Shown: piece by piece, positions 8,979 through 18,320 of the stretch
How the letters are laid out: the number at the start of each line of letters is the position of its first letter
Numbering within the stretch: position 1 is the stretch's first letter
Source: an uncultured bacterium
GTDB taxonomy: Bacteria; Cyanobacteriota; Vampirovibrionia; Gastranaerophilales; Gastranaerophilaceae
Direction: 5' to 3'
Assembly: GCA_946622415.1 (NCBI GenBank)
Contig: CAMOPX010000007.1
Coordinates: 1 to 64,000 of the forward strand
DNA: 64,000 nt
Notes under the pieces: model-generated
Told to the model about the DNA's origin: nothing
Seen by the model: only the letters and a program-made list of their open reading frames with translations
Database searches by the model: none
Program-made: the position numbers and the translations under genes

Positions 8979-9066
8979 TATGAATTTTGAAACGCAGATA
9001 AATAATTTTTCATAATTCTTCATTAATACCCTTTCAGGTTCTGCGAAAGAGTATTTTTTATTTTTG
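8966..9066 (+). promoter_or_regulatory. putative transcription attenuator (antiterminator/terminator switch)
   Basis: Three segments can pair in two exclusive ways. Segment 1, CCTGAAAGGGTA (8966-8977), pairs perfectly over 12 bp with segment 2, TACCCTTTCAGG (9027-9038). Segment 2 (9027-9035) also pairs with segment 3, GAAAGAGTA (9045-9053), with one mismatch and a 9-nt loop. TTTTTTATTTTT follows at once, forming an intrinsic terminator. Segment 1 carries GAAAGGGTA, a mimic of segment 3. A ribosome reaching the TAG at 8976 would cover segment 1 and favour termination; one stalled early in the His codons would leave it free and allow read-through. Only the sequence relations are seen; function is inferred. 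Confidence 0.55.
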
Positions 9067-9082
9067 AAGGATTAAAGGAAAA

Positions 9083-10333
9083 ATGACAATCACAAACATA
9101 CTATCGGCCCTCGGTAATAACAACAGCATATATCCACTGCTTGTCAGGGATTGCGGAATAGAAAACGTTGCAAAAGTTGCAATGACGTATAAGCAAAACG
9201 CTAAAGATTCAAAATTTGTTGCAAGACAGGCAACAAGAGAAAGAATCATAGACGAATACGGAACATCTGCCGTATGGCTGGGCGGAATTCCTTTGATTGA
9301 AACTTTAGCGGATAAATTTATTGCAAAAAAAGGATTTCAACCTGTCATAAGCACAAAATTGTTTAACGAAACAAGTGCACAAGGTTTAAATACAAATATA
9401 AAAAATTTCGCATCAAAAGCACCAAAAGAAGTTAAAGAACTACAGTTTGTTAAAAACAATCTCGACTCATATAAATCGCTTCAAGTAGGAAAATTTGTAG
9501 CATCAACCGCTATTCCGATAATGGTTATGGGTATGATATTACCAAAACTGAATTTTAAATTAACAAGAAAAAAAATCAAAGAAGAAAAGCAAAAAAGAAT
9601 GCGAACTCTTAATTTTGTCGGAATGGATAAGTTTATAAAAAGTACAAAAAAAGACAATCAGCCGACATTTACAGGTAAAATTGATGTATTGAACATTTCT
9701 CAATTACAAAAAATGTTTTTACTTGACGGGGGTTTAAGTGTAGGCAGAGTAAGCACAGCAAGAAACAAAGAAGAAAAATGCGAAATGGCATTCAAAATGG
9801 CAGGCATGTGCTTTTTAAATTACATAGCACCAAAAAAAATCGAAAAGGGTCTAAACGGTTTAACCAAAAAGATATTTAAAATAAATACCGCGCTAGACCC
9901 TAAAATATTGAATAACAAAGAATTTATAAAAACAATAAAAGAAAACAAAATCGAATTTCCAAAAGATAACTCAGAAGCTGAGATAATAAGATTTCTTGAT
10001 TCAAAACCCCAAGCACTTTTATCACAAATCACAAAAGAACAAGGTCTTGTTTCGTACTTAAAAGATGATGTTCGTGATCCGAGAAAATTCGTTGATACAA
10101 AAAAAGTAGGCGAATTATTTGATTCAATCAAAGAATTTATTAAAGATTCAAATGTAAGTGGAAATGTAGAAGAATTTGCAAAGAAAGCATATAAAGCAAA
10201 AGCTTTTAATATTTTAACAAATGTTGCTCTAAGCAGCTTCTTGCTTGCAATAGTACTTCCAAAGCTTCAATTCTTATTCAGAAAAATTACTACAGGTTCA
10301 AATCTTGACCCCGGAATAAAAAATCAAAGATAA
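9083..10333 (+). CDS. unknown membrane-associated protein, downstream of the attenuator
   Basis: A 416-residue protein with no recognised family and no signal peptide. A conserved-looking N-terminal region (LLVRDCGIENVAKVAMTY, then VWLGGIPLIETLADKFI) is followed by a hydrophobic segment at about 135-150 (STAIPIMVMGMILPKLNF). A basic linker (about 150-175), PTFTGKIDVLNI near 190 and a long charged region come next, with a second hydrophobic helix near 385-400 (NVALSSFLLAIVLPKLQFLF). Both hydrophobic segments end in LPKLxF, suggesting an internal duplication of a membrane hairpin unit. AAAGGA precedes the ATG. Its style resembles the 17177 protein. The His-type attenuator upstream is the only hint of regulation. 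Confidence 0.65.
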   Translation: MTITNILSALGNNNSIYPLLVRDCGIENVAKVAMTYKQNAKDSKFVARQATRERIIDEYGTSAVWLGGIPLIETLADKFIAKKGFQPVISTKLFNETSAQGLNTNIKNFASKAPKEVKELQFVKNNLDSYKSLQVGKFVASTAIPIMVMGMILPKLNFKLTRKKIKEEKQKRMRTLNFVGMDKFIKSTKKDNQPTFTGKIDVLNISQLQKMFLLDGGLSVGRVSTARNKEEKCEMAFKMAGMCFLNYIAPKKIEKGLNGLTKKIFKINTALDPKILNNKEFIKTIKENKIEFPKDNSEAEIIRFLDSKPQALLSQITKEQGLVSYLKDDVRDPRKFVDTKKVGELFDSIKEFIKDSNVSGNVEEFAKKAYKAKAFNILTNVALSSFLLAIVLPKLQFLFRKITTGSNLDPGIKNQR

Positions 10334-10353
10334 TTTTATAAATTATTAAAAAT

Positions 10354-10382
10354 TTAACATTAAAAGCATTAAATGTTATTAT
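10354..10382 (+). promoter_or_regulatory. promoter of the GT-C-like gene, leaderless geometry
   Basis: TTAACA (10354-10359), a 17-nt spacer and TATTAT (10377-10382), then exactly 6 nt to the ATG at 10389. There is no ribosome site between the -10 box and the start codon. Confidence 0.6.
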
Positions 10383-10388
10383 AAAAAA

Positions 10389-11987
10389 ATGAATCAGAAA
10401 TATAACTATGAAAAAATCAAATCAATTCTGTTATTTATTTTAATGGCAGTATTTATTTACGGTTTATCAATTAATTTTAACGGTGTTGATTATGATTTTT
10501 GGGCAAGACTCATACAGGGAAAACACGTTGTACAAACCGGAAGCGTTATGTATAGAGATATATTGTCGTATGTGCCAACTCATACATGGTACGATCCGGA
10601 GTGGTTATCAAGTGCAATAATATATTTAATTGTAAATAAATTCGGCCTAATTTCAGTCACAATAACAAAGTTTATATTTATACTTTTAATCTTCTTTATA
10701 ACTTTATTTACGACATCATATACAAATAAAAAACCTATAGAAAAAATCAATTCGGAATATTTTTTTATAACAATGTTTGTATTGTTTTTTTCGGGTTCAA
10801 TGGGTCTATTGTTAAGATGTCAACATTTTACATATCTAATTTTACCCGTTTGGCTGTACATTCTTGAAAAAATAAGTGATAATTATGATAATAAAAAATC
10901 AACGATATATTTGTATTTATTACCTATTTTAATGCTCTTATGGTTAAATCTCCACGGAGCATGTATTGCAGGGGTTGGTATAGCAGTACTTTATGTTATC
11001 GGAAGAATAATAAATCGAAAACCAATAAAAAAATATATTTATGCACTATTCGGAACATCCTTAATGTTTTTTATAAACCCTTGGGGTTCTCAATATATAA
11101 AATTCTTATTTGACAGCTGCTTTCTTGACAGACACTGGATTATAGAATGGCAACCGACTATAGTAGGTGAATTTTTGTATATAAAATTAGCAATTTGTTA
11201 TCTTATCATAACAATGATTTTATATATATTAAAATTAATAATCACAAGATTTAAAAACATAAATTATTCAAAATTGTTTATTATAATTGTCACATATTAT
11301 TTATCTTGGGCGCATTTTAAGCACATGCCTTTATATGTTATTTGTGCAAGTATATATATGTATAGCGACTTTGAATTTTTGGTATTAAAATTAAACGAAA
11401 AAATAACAAAAAAAATAAATATAAATAAAATTTATCAAAGATATATAACTATATTAAAAGACATAACCGTTTTTCTTTTGGTATTTTCTTTAGCATTATA
11501 CTATATTATATTATCACCCATAAAAACATCTATACTTGATCCAAGAAAGCTGGTATACCCGATAAATACTGCAGAATTTATCAAAGTGAACAATATCAAA
11601 GGTGATATGTTTCTTCCTTATTTCTACGGCTCATATATGGCATACAAAACTTATCCGAATATAAAAATATTTATGGATGGCAGACAAGAACAAGTTTATG
11701 ACTATGATATTTTCGATAGAGAAATGTACTTTATGTACGGAATGGATGATAACAAGGGTTATATTATTGATGAATATGTACCTGATTTATATTTAACTGA
11801 GGACGAATGGGATTATTCATATTACTTAAAAAATAATCCCGATTACAAATTAATATTTAAAGATGCCAGATATTCGCTTTATATAAAAAAAGAACTGGCA
11901 AAGGATGAATATAAAGATATAACATATACAAATACTTTTGATAAAGATACGATATTTGAAACCAATCTGGACTTTAGAAAAAAATGA
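10389..11987 (+). CDS. multi-spanning GT-C-like membrane protein
   Basis: A 532-residue protein with about ten hydrophobic helices between residues 10 and 385 and a soluble C-terminal domain. After the first helix comes DYDFWARLIQGKHVVQTG, then a YVPTHTWYDPEWLS segment. The C-terminal domain has YFYGSYMAYKTYP, then FMDGRQE. These match a widespread bacterial family of GT-C-like membrane proteins (DPDLWW...H.GRWI..., HEWLS, and a C-terminal W/Y-GGY...DGR). Members are thought to use polyprenyl-phosphate sugars, but the reaction is unknown. The stop overlaps the next gene by ATGA. That partner makes polyprenyl-phosphate sugars, which supports a shared lipid-linked glycosylation role at the inner membrane. 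Confidence 0.65.
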   Translation: MNQKYNYEKIKSILLFILMAVFIYGLSINFNGVDYDFWARLIQGKHVVQTGSVMYRDILSYVPTHTWYDPEWLSSAIIYLIVNKFGLISVTITKFIFILLIFFITLFTTSYTNKKPIEKINSEYFFITMFVLFFSGSMGLLLRCQHFTYLILPVWLYILEKISDNYDNKKSTIYLYLLPILMLLWLNLHGACIAGVGIAVLYVIGRIINRKPIKKYIYALFGTSLMFFINPWGSQYIKFLFDSCFLDRHWIIEWQPTIVGEFLYIKLAICYLIITMILYILKLIITRFKNINYSKLFIIIVTYYLSWAHFKHMPLYVICASIYMYSDFEFLVLKLNEKITKKININKIYQRYITILKDITVFLLVFSLALYYIILSPIKTSILDPRKLVYPINTAEFIKVNNIKGDMFLPYFYGSYMAYKTYPNIKIFMDGRQEQVYDYDIFDREMYFMYGMDDNKGYIIDEYVPDLYLTEDEWDYSYYLKNNPDYKLIFKDARYSLYIKKELAKDEYKDITYTNTFDKDTIFETNLDFRKK

Positions 11988-12688
11988 AAACACTGATAAT
12001 TATTCCCACATACAATGAAAAAGAAAATATTTCAAATATCATTGATGCAATAGAAAAAGAAATAATAAATACCGATACATCAATATTAATCGTTGATGAC
12101 TCTTCTAAAGACGGGACCATTGATATCGTTGAAGAAAAAATTAAACAATACAACAATATCAGAATCAAAAAAAGACCATCAAAATTAGGACTCGCAAGCG
12201 CATATATCGATGGAATTAAGCAGGGAATAAATGAAGGGTTTGAATGCTTTATTGAAATGGACGCCGATTTTTCCCATAATCCAAAATATTTAAACACAAT
12301 GCTTAAAAATCTCGAAACCTATGATGTTGTTATAGGTTCAAGAAACATTAAAGGCGGAAAAGTAAAAGGGTGGGGAATTTTAAGAAATATAATATCAAAA
12401 GGCGGTTCATTGTATTCAAAAATTATTTTAAATTGTCCGATTAATGATTTAACGGGCGGTTTTAACGGCTGGAGAAAAGAAATAATTGAAAAAATAAATC
12501 TCGATTCAATAATTTCCAAAGGTTACAGCTTCCAAATCGAAATGAAATATAAAGCGTACAAAAATAAAGCAAAAATCATAGAATTTCCGATTGTGTTTGA
12601 AGATAGAAAGTATGGAAAATCAAAAATGAGCAAAACTATATTTTTTGAGGCTTTGATGAATATTATAAAAATAAGATTTACAAAATAA
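11984..12688 (+). CDS. polyprenol-phosphate sugar synthase-like GT2 (DPM1 type)
   Basis: A 234-residue GT2 enzyme close to dolichol-/polyprenol-phosphate mannose synthases. It has IIPTYNEKENI at the start, VDDSSKDGT, the metal-binding EMDADFSHNP, then SRNIKGG, LTGGFNGWR and a C-terminal VFEDRKYGKSKMS. In DPM1 this last segment (F.R..G.SKL) lines the active site. It lacks membrane helices, like bacterial Ppm1-D2-type enzymes. The expected reaction moves mannose or another hexose from a nucleotide sugar to undecaprenyl phosphate at the cytosolic face. It overlaps the GT-C-like gene by 4 nt, so donor synthesis and use are probably coupled. Confidence 0.85.
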   Translation: MKTLIIIPTYNEKENISNIIDAIEKEIINTDTSILIVDDSSKDGTIDIVEEKIKQYNNIRIKKRPSKLGLASAYIDGIKQGINEGFECFIEMDADFSHNPKYLNTMLKNLETYDVVIGSRNIKGGKVKGWGILRNIISKGGSLYSKIILNCPINDLTGGFNGWRKEIIEKINLDSIISKGYSFQIEMKYKAYKNKAKIIEFPIVFEDRKYGKSKMSKTIFFEALMNIIKIRFTK

Positions 12689-12717
12689 AAACAGCCTCTA
12701 TATCTGAGGCTGTTTTT
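12687..12717. terminator. bidirectional terminator
   Basis: AAAAACAGCCTC (12687-12698) pairs with GAGGCTGTTTTT (12706-12717). T-runs exist on both strands. It serves the glycosyltransferase operon and convergent valS. Confidence 0.9.
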
Positions 12718-12733
12718 AATATTTAAAATAAAA

Positions 12734-15334
12734 CTACGATAATTTCTTTATTGTTTCATTAATTAAATTAATTTCGGAATTTAATTCATTTTTTCTTTCA
12801 ATCGCTTTATCTACAACATCTTTTGGTGCGTTTGATACAAATTTTTCATTTTTCAAACGAGCCTCAATTGAATTAAGCTCTTGATTTAATTTATCAATTT
12901 TTTTCTTTTGACGGGCGATTTCTTGATTCAAATCGATTAAATCCGCAAGAGGAACAGTAATTCTTGTATCGCCAACTACGCAGTATGCGCTTTTTTCAAT
13001 GTTTTTATTTTTATCAAAAGAAACACTTTCAACTTTTGCAAGACGATTTAAATAAGGAATTATTTGACTGTACAGTTCTTCATTATTGTCTATTAAAATA
13101 TTGATTTTTGATGCAAGCGGGATATTAAATTCGGCTCTCAAATTTCTTAATGCTTTTATAGTTTCAAAAACGGTTTCCATTTTTTTAGCATCCGATGAAA
13201 ATTCAAATGCAGAATTGTATTCGGGATATTTTGAATTTAAAATACCGATAACATCTTTTTTGAGAGGCATTTTTTGCCAAATAGCCTCTGTTATGTGAGG
13301 CATAATCGGGTGAAGTAATTTAAGGTATGAATCCAAAACATAAACCAAAACTTGCTCATTTTTATTGATTTTTGATAATTCAATATACCAATCGCAATAT
13401 TTATTCCAGAAAAATTCATATAAAATATTAGCTACTTCACCTATTCTATAGGTTTTTAAATTTTCATTTACTATTTTAGATACATTATTTAATTCATTTA
13501 AAATCCATTTATCAGCGATAGATAATTTATCTTGTTCGATTTTTAAATCGTATTCTTGAGCAGACAAATTCATTAAAACAAAACGTGAAGCATTCCAAAT
13601 TTTGTTTGCAAAATTTCTTCCGAACTCAAATTTTTCGTCACTGATTTTTATATCTTGACCACCATAAGTACATAAATATGTAAGTGTAAATCTAAGCGCA
13701 TCGCATCCGTACTTTTCAATTAAATCAACAGGGTCAATAGTATTTCCTTTTGATTTTGACATTTTTTGTCCATGTTCGTCACGAATAAGCCCATGGATAT
13801 AAACAGTAGAAAAAGGTGGTTTTTTGGTAAATTCCAAACCCATAGTAATCATTCTTGCAACCCAGAAGAATATAATATCAAACCCTGTAACAAGAGTAGT
13901 CGTCGGATAGAATTTTTTATAGTCAGGATGATTTGTATCAGGCCAACCCATTGTTTCAAAAGGCCACAAACCTGATGAAAACCAAGTATCCAGAACGTCT
14001 TTATCTTGAGTATAGTTATCAGGGTCAGGATTTTTAAGAGCAACTACCATTTCACCTGTTTTATTGTGATAATATGCAGGAATTTGATGCCCCCACCACA
14101 ATTGACGGGAAATACACCAATCACGAATGTTTTCCATCCACATCAAATAGTTCTTTTCCCAACGCTCCGGAATAAATTTAATAGCACCGGATTTAACTGC
14201 ATCTATTGCCGGTTTTGCAAGAGGTTCCATTTTAACAAACCACTGAGTGGATAATAAAGGTTCAATTGTTGTATTACATCTTTGACATTTTCCGACATTA
14301 TGAACATGCGGAGTTATTCGAACAAGCACCTGATGTTCTTCAAGCATTTGAACAGTCTTTTTTCTTGCTTCTTCTCTGGTTAAACCTTGTATTTGAGGCG
14401 GTACGTATTCGTTTGATAACATACAGCCTTTTTCATCGATAACTTTGATTTGAGGAAGATTGTGCCTTTTACCTACTTCAAAATCATTCGGGTCATGTGC
14501 GGGAGTAATTTTAACAGCACCGGTACCGAATGTTTTATCAACATATTCATCTGCAATAATCGGAATTTTTCTTCCCGTTAAAGGCAATACACAATCAGAA
14601 CCGATTAAATCCTTGTATTTGTAATCATCAGGATGAACTGCAATCGCAACATCACCAAACATAGTTTCAGGTCTTGTTGTTGCAACAACAATAGCGCCCA
14701 TCTTATCACTCAAGGGATAAGAAATTTCCCAAAGATGACCATCTTCGGTTTCATAATTTGTCTCAATATCGGATATTGCGCTTTGGCATCTCGGGCACCA
14801 ATTTACAATATAAGTTCCTTTATATATAAGACCTTTATTGTATAAATCAACAAATACTTTTTTAACCGCATTAGAACATCCTTCATCAAGAGTGAATCTT
14901 TTTCTTGATAAATCAAAAGAAGCACCTAATAATTTGAATTGTTCGAGGATTCTGTTTTTGTGTTCATTTGCCCAATCCCAAGTAGTTGCAAGAAATTTTT
15001 CTCTTCCTAAATCGTGTCTTGTTTTGCCTTCTTTTGCCAGCTGTTTTTCAACAACGTTTTGTGTTGCAATGCCTGCATGGTCACATCCCGGCATCCAGAG
15101 CACTTCTTTTCCGAGCATTCTGTTGTATCTGATTAAAATATCCTGCAAAGTTCCATCCAATGCGTGTCCCATATGAAGAACACCCGTAACATTCGGCGGA
15201 GGAATAACAATTGAATAGGGTTCTTTTTTTGAATTACTGTCAGCTTCAAAGCAATTATTATCTTCCCAAAATTTATATATTTCTTTTTCAATATTTCTTG
15301 CGTTATAGGTTGTTTCCAATTCTGTGTTCGACAT
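12734..15334 (-). CDS. valS: valyl-tRNA synthetase
   Basis: Class Ia synthetase of 866 residues. The HIGH signature is HMGH in PPPNVTGVLHMGHALDG, and the KMSKS signature is GQKMSKSKGNTIDP. Between them lie the CP1 editing domain (TTRPETMFGDVAIAVHPDD) and two zinc-knuckle-like CxxC pairs (WCPRCQ and KCQRCN). The C-terminus is the tRNA-binding coiled coil typical of ValRS. The start is set at ATG 15332-15334 (MSNTELETTYNAR), which has GAGG upstream; an in-frame ATG nine codons earlier has no ribosome site. It is convergent with the glycosyltransferase pair and divergent from the tolC-like gene. Confidence 0.97.
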   Translation of the reverse strand: MSNTELETTYNARNIEKEIYKFWEDNNCFEADSNSKKEPYSIVIPPPNVTGVLHMGHALDGTLQDILIRYNRMLGKEVLWMPGCDHAGIATQNVVEKQLAKEGKTRHDLGREKFLATTWDWANEHKNRILEQFKLLGASFDLSRKRFTLDEGCSNAVKKVFVDLYNKGLIYKGTYIVNWCPRCQSAISDIETNYETEDGHLWEISYPLSDKMGAIVVATTRPETMFGDVAIAVHPDDYKYKDLIGSDCVLPLTGRKIPIIADEYVDKTFGTGAVKITPAHDPNDFEVGKRHNLPQIKVIDEKGCMLSNEYVPPQIQGLTREEARKKTVQMLEEHQVLVRITPHVHNVGKCQRCNTTIEPLLSTQWFVKMEPLAKPAIDAVKSGAIKFIPERWEKNYLMWMENIRDWCISRQLWWGHQIPAYYHNKTGEMVVALKNPDPDNYTQDKDVLDTWFSSGLWPFETMGWPDTNHPDYKKFYPTTTLVTGFDIIFFWVARMITMGLEFTKKPPFSTVYIHGLIRDEHGQKMSKSKGNTIDPVDLIEKYGCDALRFTLTYLCTYGGQDIKISDEKFEFGRNFANKIWNASRFVLMNLSAQEYDLKIEQDKLSIADKWILNELNNVSKIVNENLKTYRIGEVANILYEFFWNKYCDWYIELSKINKNEQVLVYVLDSYLKLLHPIMPHITEAIWQKMPLKKDVIGILNSKYPEYNSAFEFSSDAKKMETVFETIKALRNLRAEFNIPLASKINILIDNNEELYSQIIPYLNRLAKVESVSFDKNKNIEKSAYCVVGDTRITVPLADLIDLNQEIARQKKKIDKLNQELNSIEARLKNEKFVSNAPKDVVDKAIERKNELNSEINLINETIKKLS

Positions 15335-15433
15335 TAAAATATCCTCATTTTTTCTTAACAAAAATAATTTATCATAAAAGTATTAGCCGATAAAGATATT
15401 ATTATCAATATTTAAGTTATATAAAATAATTTA

Positions 15434-16882
15434 ATGAAGCGTTTATTGATAATACTTTTGATAACTATACTTTTTGTTTCAAATACAAAAGCAAACGATA
15501 TTTTGCTTGAAAAACCTATTGATTTAAATACAAAAGAAAATAGTACACTTGGTGATTTTTTTCAAAAGTATATCGGCAATGTTGATATTGAAAATTTTAT
15601 TAAAGAACAGATAAAAGGGAATTACGTACCGGTTAGTTTGGATGAATGTATCAATGTTGCATTAATGAACAACTTTGATATCAAAATAAAAGACCATGAA
15701 TACAAAAGTTCAAAATATAATGCACAATATCATTTAGCAAAATTTCTGCCGAATTTTGAAACATACAGCTATATTTCACACTACGCAGGACAAATTTTGG
15801 TCGGCGGGGTATTAAGCGACGGTTTTGATGAAACGGCAATATCAATTAGTCTTGGTATTACGCACAATTTGACAAGAGGAGGGCAGGAAATATTTGAAGC
15901 AAAAGCTGCAAAATACTTTCAAAAATCAAAAAACCACGCTAAAAACTTTACAAAAACTCAAACAATATATTTGACATCAAAATATTATTATGAAACGCTA
16001 CTTGCAAAAATTAATATTGAAATTTATTTAAAAAATTTGACAGAAAGAAACGCCCAGTTAGAACTTGCAAAGAGTCAGGAAAAATCCGGGTTTGGAACAC
16101 ATTTTGACGTAATAAGAGCACAAAGCGAAGCGCTTGATGCAAAAAGTACGGTCATAAGCGCGCTAAACGATTTCAGAAGTGCTCAATTGAATCTTTCAAA
16201 CACAATGGGTATAGAAATAAATACAATGTTAATGCCTTTTGAAAACAATATAACCGAATTAAATTTAACGGATTTAGAAAAAAATGTGGAAGAATTTTAT
16301 AACCTGGCAATGAAAAACAGGGAAGATTTAAAGAGCAATAAAGAATTGATAAAATACGAAAGGGCGATTAAAAATGTATATGTAACGGATTTTTTACCTA
16401 AACCTTATGCAACTTTTCATCAACAATTTCAAGGAACTGTTGCAACTTCTATATATCCTAACTACTACTTGGCGGGATATTTGGATTGGAAACCCGGAGA
16501 ATATTTATCAATCGGAACAATTAAAAAAATTCAGGAGCAAAAAGAAAAAATAAAAGTAAAAAAATTAGAATACGAAAACAAGCTGAGAAACATAGAAAAA
16601 ACAATAACTGATTCATACACAACATCAAAATTTATTCAAAAACAAATAAAAATAAATAAACAAAGGGTAGATTTTGCAAACGAGAGTATCAAACTTGCAA
16701 TGTTAAGATTTAAATACGGAAAAGGAATACTGCTTGACATCATTCAGGCTCAAGGAGAAGCTACATCCGCAAGAGTCCAATATGCAGCATCAATTATAAA
16801 TTACAATCTTTCGCAATTGGAATTGATTTACAATTGCGGAACGATAAACAAAAATTTAATTATCCAAAATTATAAACCATGA
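15434..16882 (+). CDS. TolC-family outer membrane efflux protein
   Basis: A 482-residue protein with a signal peptide (MKRLLIILLITILFVSNTKA, cleavage after about residue 20). It has two OEP repeats of long alpha-hairpins, with helix starts near 65 (LDECINVALMNNFDIKI) and near 300. TolC-type proteins trimerise into a channel-tunnel across the outer membrane and periplasm and work with RND, ABC or MFS pumps. No pump partner is adjacent. TAAAAT (15422-15427) ends 6 nt before the ATG and no ribosome site is present, so the mRNA may be leaderless, although the -35 is poor. The stop is TGA. Confidence 0.9.
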   Translation: MKRLLIILLITILFVSNTKANDILLEKPIDLNTKENSTLGDFFQKYIGNVDIENFIKEQIKGNYVPVSLDECINVALMNNFDIKIKDHEYKSSKYNAQYHLAKFLPNFETYSYISHYAGQILVGGVLSDGFDETAISISLGITHNLTRGGQEIFEAKAAKYFQKSKNHAKNFTKTQTIYLTSKYYYETLLAKINIEIYLKNLTERNAQLELAKSQEKSGFGTHFDVIRAQSEALDAKSTVISALNDFRSAQLNLSNTMGIEINTMLMPFENNITELNLTDLEKNVEEFYNLAMKNREDLKSNKELIKYERAIKNVYVTDFLPKPYATFHQQFQGTVATSIYPNYYLAGYLDWKPGEYLSIGTIKKIQEQKEKIKVKKLEYENKLRNIEKTITDSYTTSKFIQKQIKINKQRVDFANESIKLAMLRFKYGKGILLDIIQAQGEATSARVQYAASIINYNLSQLELIYNCGTINKNLIIQNYKP

Positions 16883-16946
16883 TAAATATTGCAAAATATT
16901 TTTTATTTTATATACTTTTAAGTGATAAATTATTAAGGAGAAAAAA

Positions 16947-17126
16947 ATGAAAGTTACTATTGAAGACGGATGCATTGGATGCGGAGCTTGCGAATCATTT
17001 TGTTCAGACGTATTTAAAGTTGAAGACGTTTGTGTGGTTGATGATTCTAAAGTTACAGGAAACGAAGACAGCATTAAAGAAGCTGCTGATGCATGCCCTG
17101 TTAGCGTAATCAGTGTAGCAGAATAA
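16947..17126 (+). CDS. single-cluster [4Fe-4S] ferredoxin (59 aa)
   Basis: A 59-residue acidic protein. Cluster ligands are in GCIGCGACESFC (Cys9, Cys12, Cys15, with an extra Cys19), and the distal cysteine is in DACPVSVISV (Cys50). This is the layout of Thermotoga-type small ferredoxins with one [4Fe-4S] cluster. It carries electrons at low potential in the cytosol and is a plausible partner for the 2-oxoacid:ferredoxin oxidoreductase encoded at 60-62.5 kb. A strong AAGGAG precedes the ATG. It is monocistronic between tolC and a terminator. Confidence 0.93.
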   Translation: MKVTIEDGCIGCGACESFCSDVFKVEDVCVVDDSKVTGNEDSIKEAADACPVSVISVAE

Positions 17127-17135
17127 TTTTATTAT

Positions 17136-17176
17136 TTTTAAAAAAACACCTCTTTTATTTTAAAGGGGTGTTTTTT
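17136..17176. terminator. bidirectional terminator after ferredoxin
   Basis: AAAAAACACCTC pairs with GGGGTGTTTTTT (one G-U) around an AT-rich loop, with a T-run on the plus strand and an A-run that gives Ts on the minus strand. It separates the ferredoxin gene from the convergent 17177 gene. Confidence 0.85.
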
Positions 17177-18286
17177 TTATACATTTGAATCAGTTTTATT
17201 TTTGTTTATTATTGAATCTGCAAATTTAACACTCTGCTTAGCTATTTGACCTGTTGCAAAGCCCGCCAATAAACCTCTAAAACCGTTTAAAATCGGAAAT
17301 TTTAAACCGACAAAAGGCATTAAACAAGTAGGAATAAGAGGTAGCCCGATATTTAACATTATTGAATCATTTTTTTTCTTATCTTTTGAAATACCTAAAG
17401 CTGCAGCAAAACCAACAAGAGGAATACCCGCCGTAATAACATCCGTAGGTGCAGAACCGCAATTTATATCCCTTAATTTAGGGAACAGTTCTTTTAATTG
17501 TATTGAATTATATTTTTCAACTTCCTTTAAAAGTGCTTGCGTAGCACCTTTTTCTTTTAATTGTTCAACAGGCAGGATATTAACATTCTCATGAACAACA
17601 GATGCAATAGTATTATTTCCTAAAGGAGATGTGATACTTTTTAGTGCGCCTTTTATGCCCTTTTCATTAGAAAATATAGCCGATGAAATTCTTTTACTTT
17701 TAAATGCACTCGACATATCCGAATTTATTTTTTTAAAATTAAATTCCTTGAATTGAATCAAGTCGGATAGTTCTTTATTGTCGCCGACTAATTTTTCGAT
17801 ATTTGATTGAGCTGATGAAAGTCTTTTTGTAATACCTTTTTCAAAAATACCTCTATAAACATCTGTTAATTTAGTACTTGCGGATTTTAAAATTCCGACA
17901 TTAAATTTATCCGATAATAAACACACAAATCTGTCCCAAAGGTCATCCTTTACATTGGTAAAATTCATGGCAATATTTTGGACAGATTCCGTAATTGTAC
18001 TCTTTTGCACTGCTTCTTCAGCTTTACGGAGTTTATCAAGAGATATTTTTCCGGACCTCATAGCGCCGATAAATGCACCAATTACAACAATAGCAGTAGA
18101 TGCAGCAACTAATAAATATCGTAATTTTTTATTCTTCTCATCCTTCGGGTCATTATAATATTCAAAATTATGACCGTAGGCATTTGTTAAATAAGATTTA
18201 TTTGACGAAAAATCAACTTTAGGATTAAATTTGCTAAAGTTATTTAAAGAAACCACACTATCATTATTATTTAATTGTGACAACAT
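17177..18286 (-). CDS. unknown membrane protein, lineage-type
   Basis: A 369-residue protein of no recognised family. A polar N-terminal 50 residues (with VDFSSNKSY) is followed by a transmembrane helix at about 57-77 (LRYLLVAASTAIVVIGAFIGA). A long soluble middle then leads to a hydrophobic C-terminal third with ITAGIPLVGFAAALGIS, then LPLIPTCLMPFVGL, then RGLLAGFATGQIAKQ. The layout (polar N-terminus, membrane pieces rich in Gly/Pro, no signal peptide) recalls the 9083 product, and the two may be distant relatives. No strong ribosome site is seen. Function unknown. Confidence 0.6.
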   Translation of the reverse strand: MLSQLNNNDSVVSLNNFSKFNPKVDFSSNKSYLTNAYGHNFEYYNDPKDEKNKKLRYLLVAASTAIVVIGAFIGAMRSGKISLDKLRKAEEAVQKSTITESVQNIAMNFTNVKDDLWDRFVCLLSDKFNVGILKSASTKLTDVYRGIFEKGITKRLSSAQSNIEKLVGDNKELSDLIQFKEFNFKKINSDMSSAFKSKRISSAIFSNEKGIKGALKSITSPLGNNTIASVVHENVNILPVEQLKEKGATQALLKEVEKYNSIQLKELFPKLRDINCGSAPTDVITAGIPLVGFAAALGISKDKKKNDSIMLNIGLPLIPTCLMPFVGLKFPILNGFRGLLAGFATGQIAKQSVKFADSIINKNKTDSNV

Positions 18287-18320
18287 ACATATAATAAAAC
18301 TTAAAAAACTAAATTATTGC

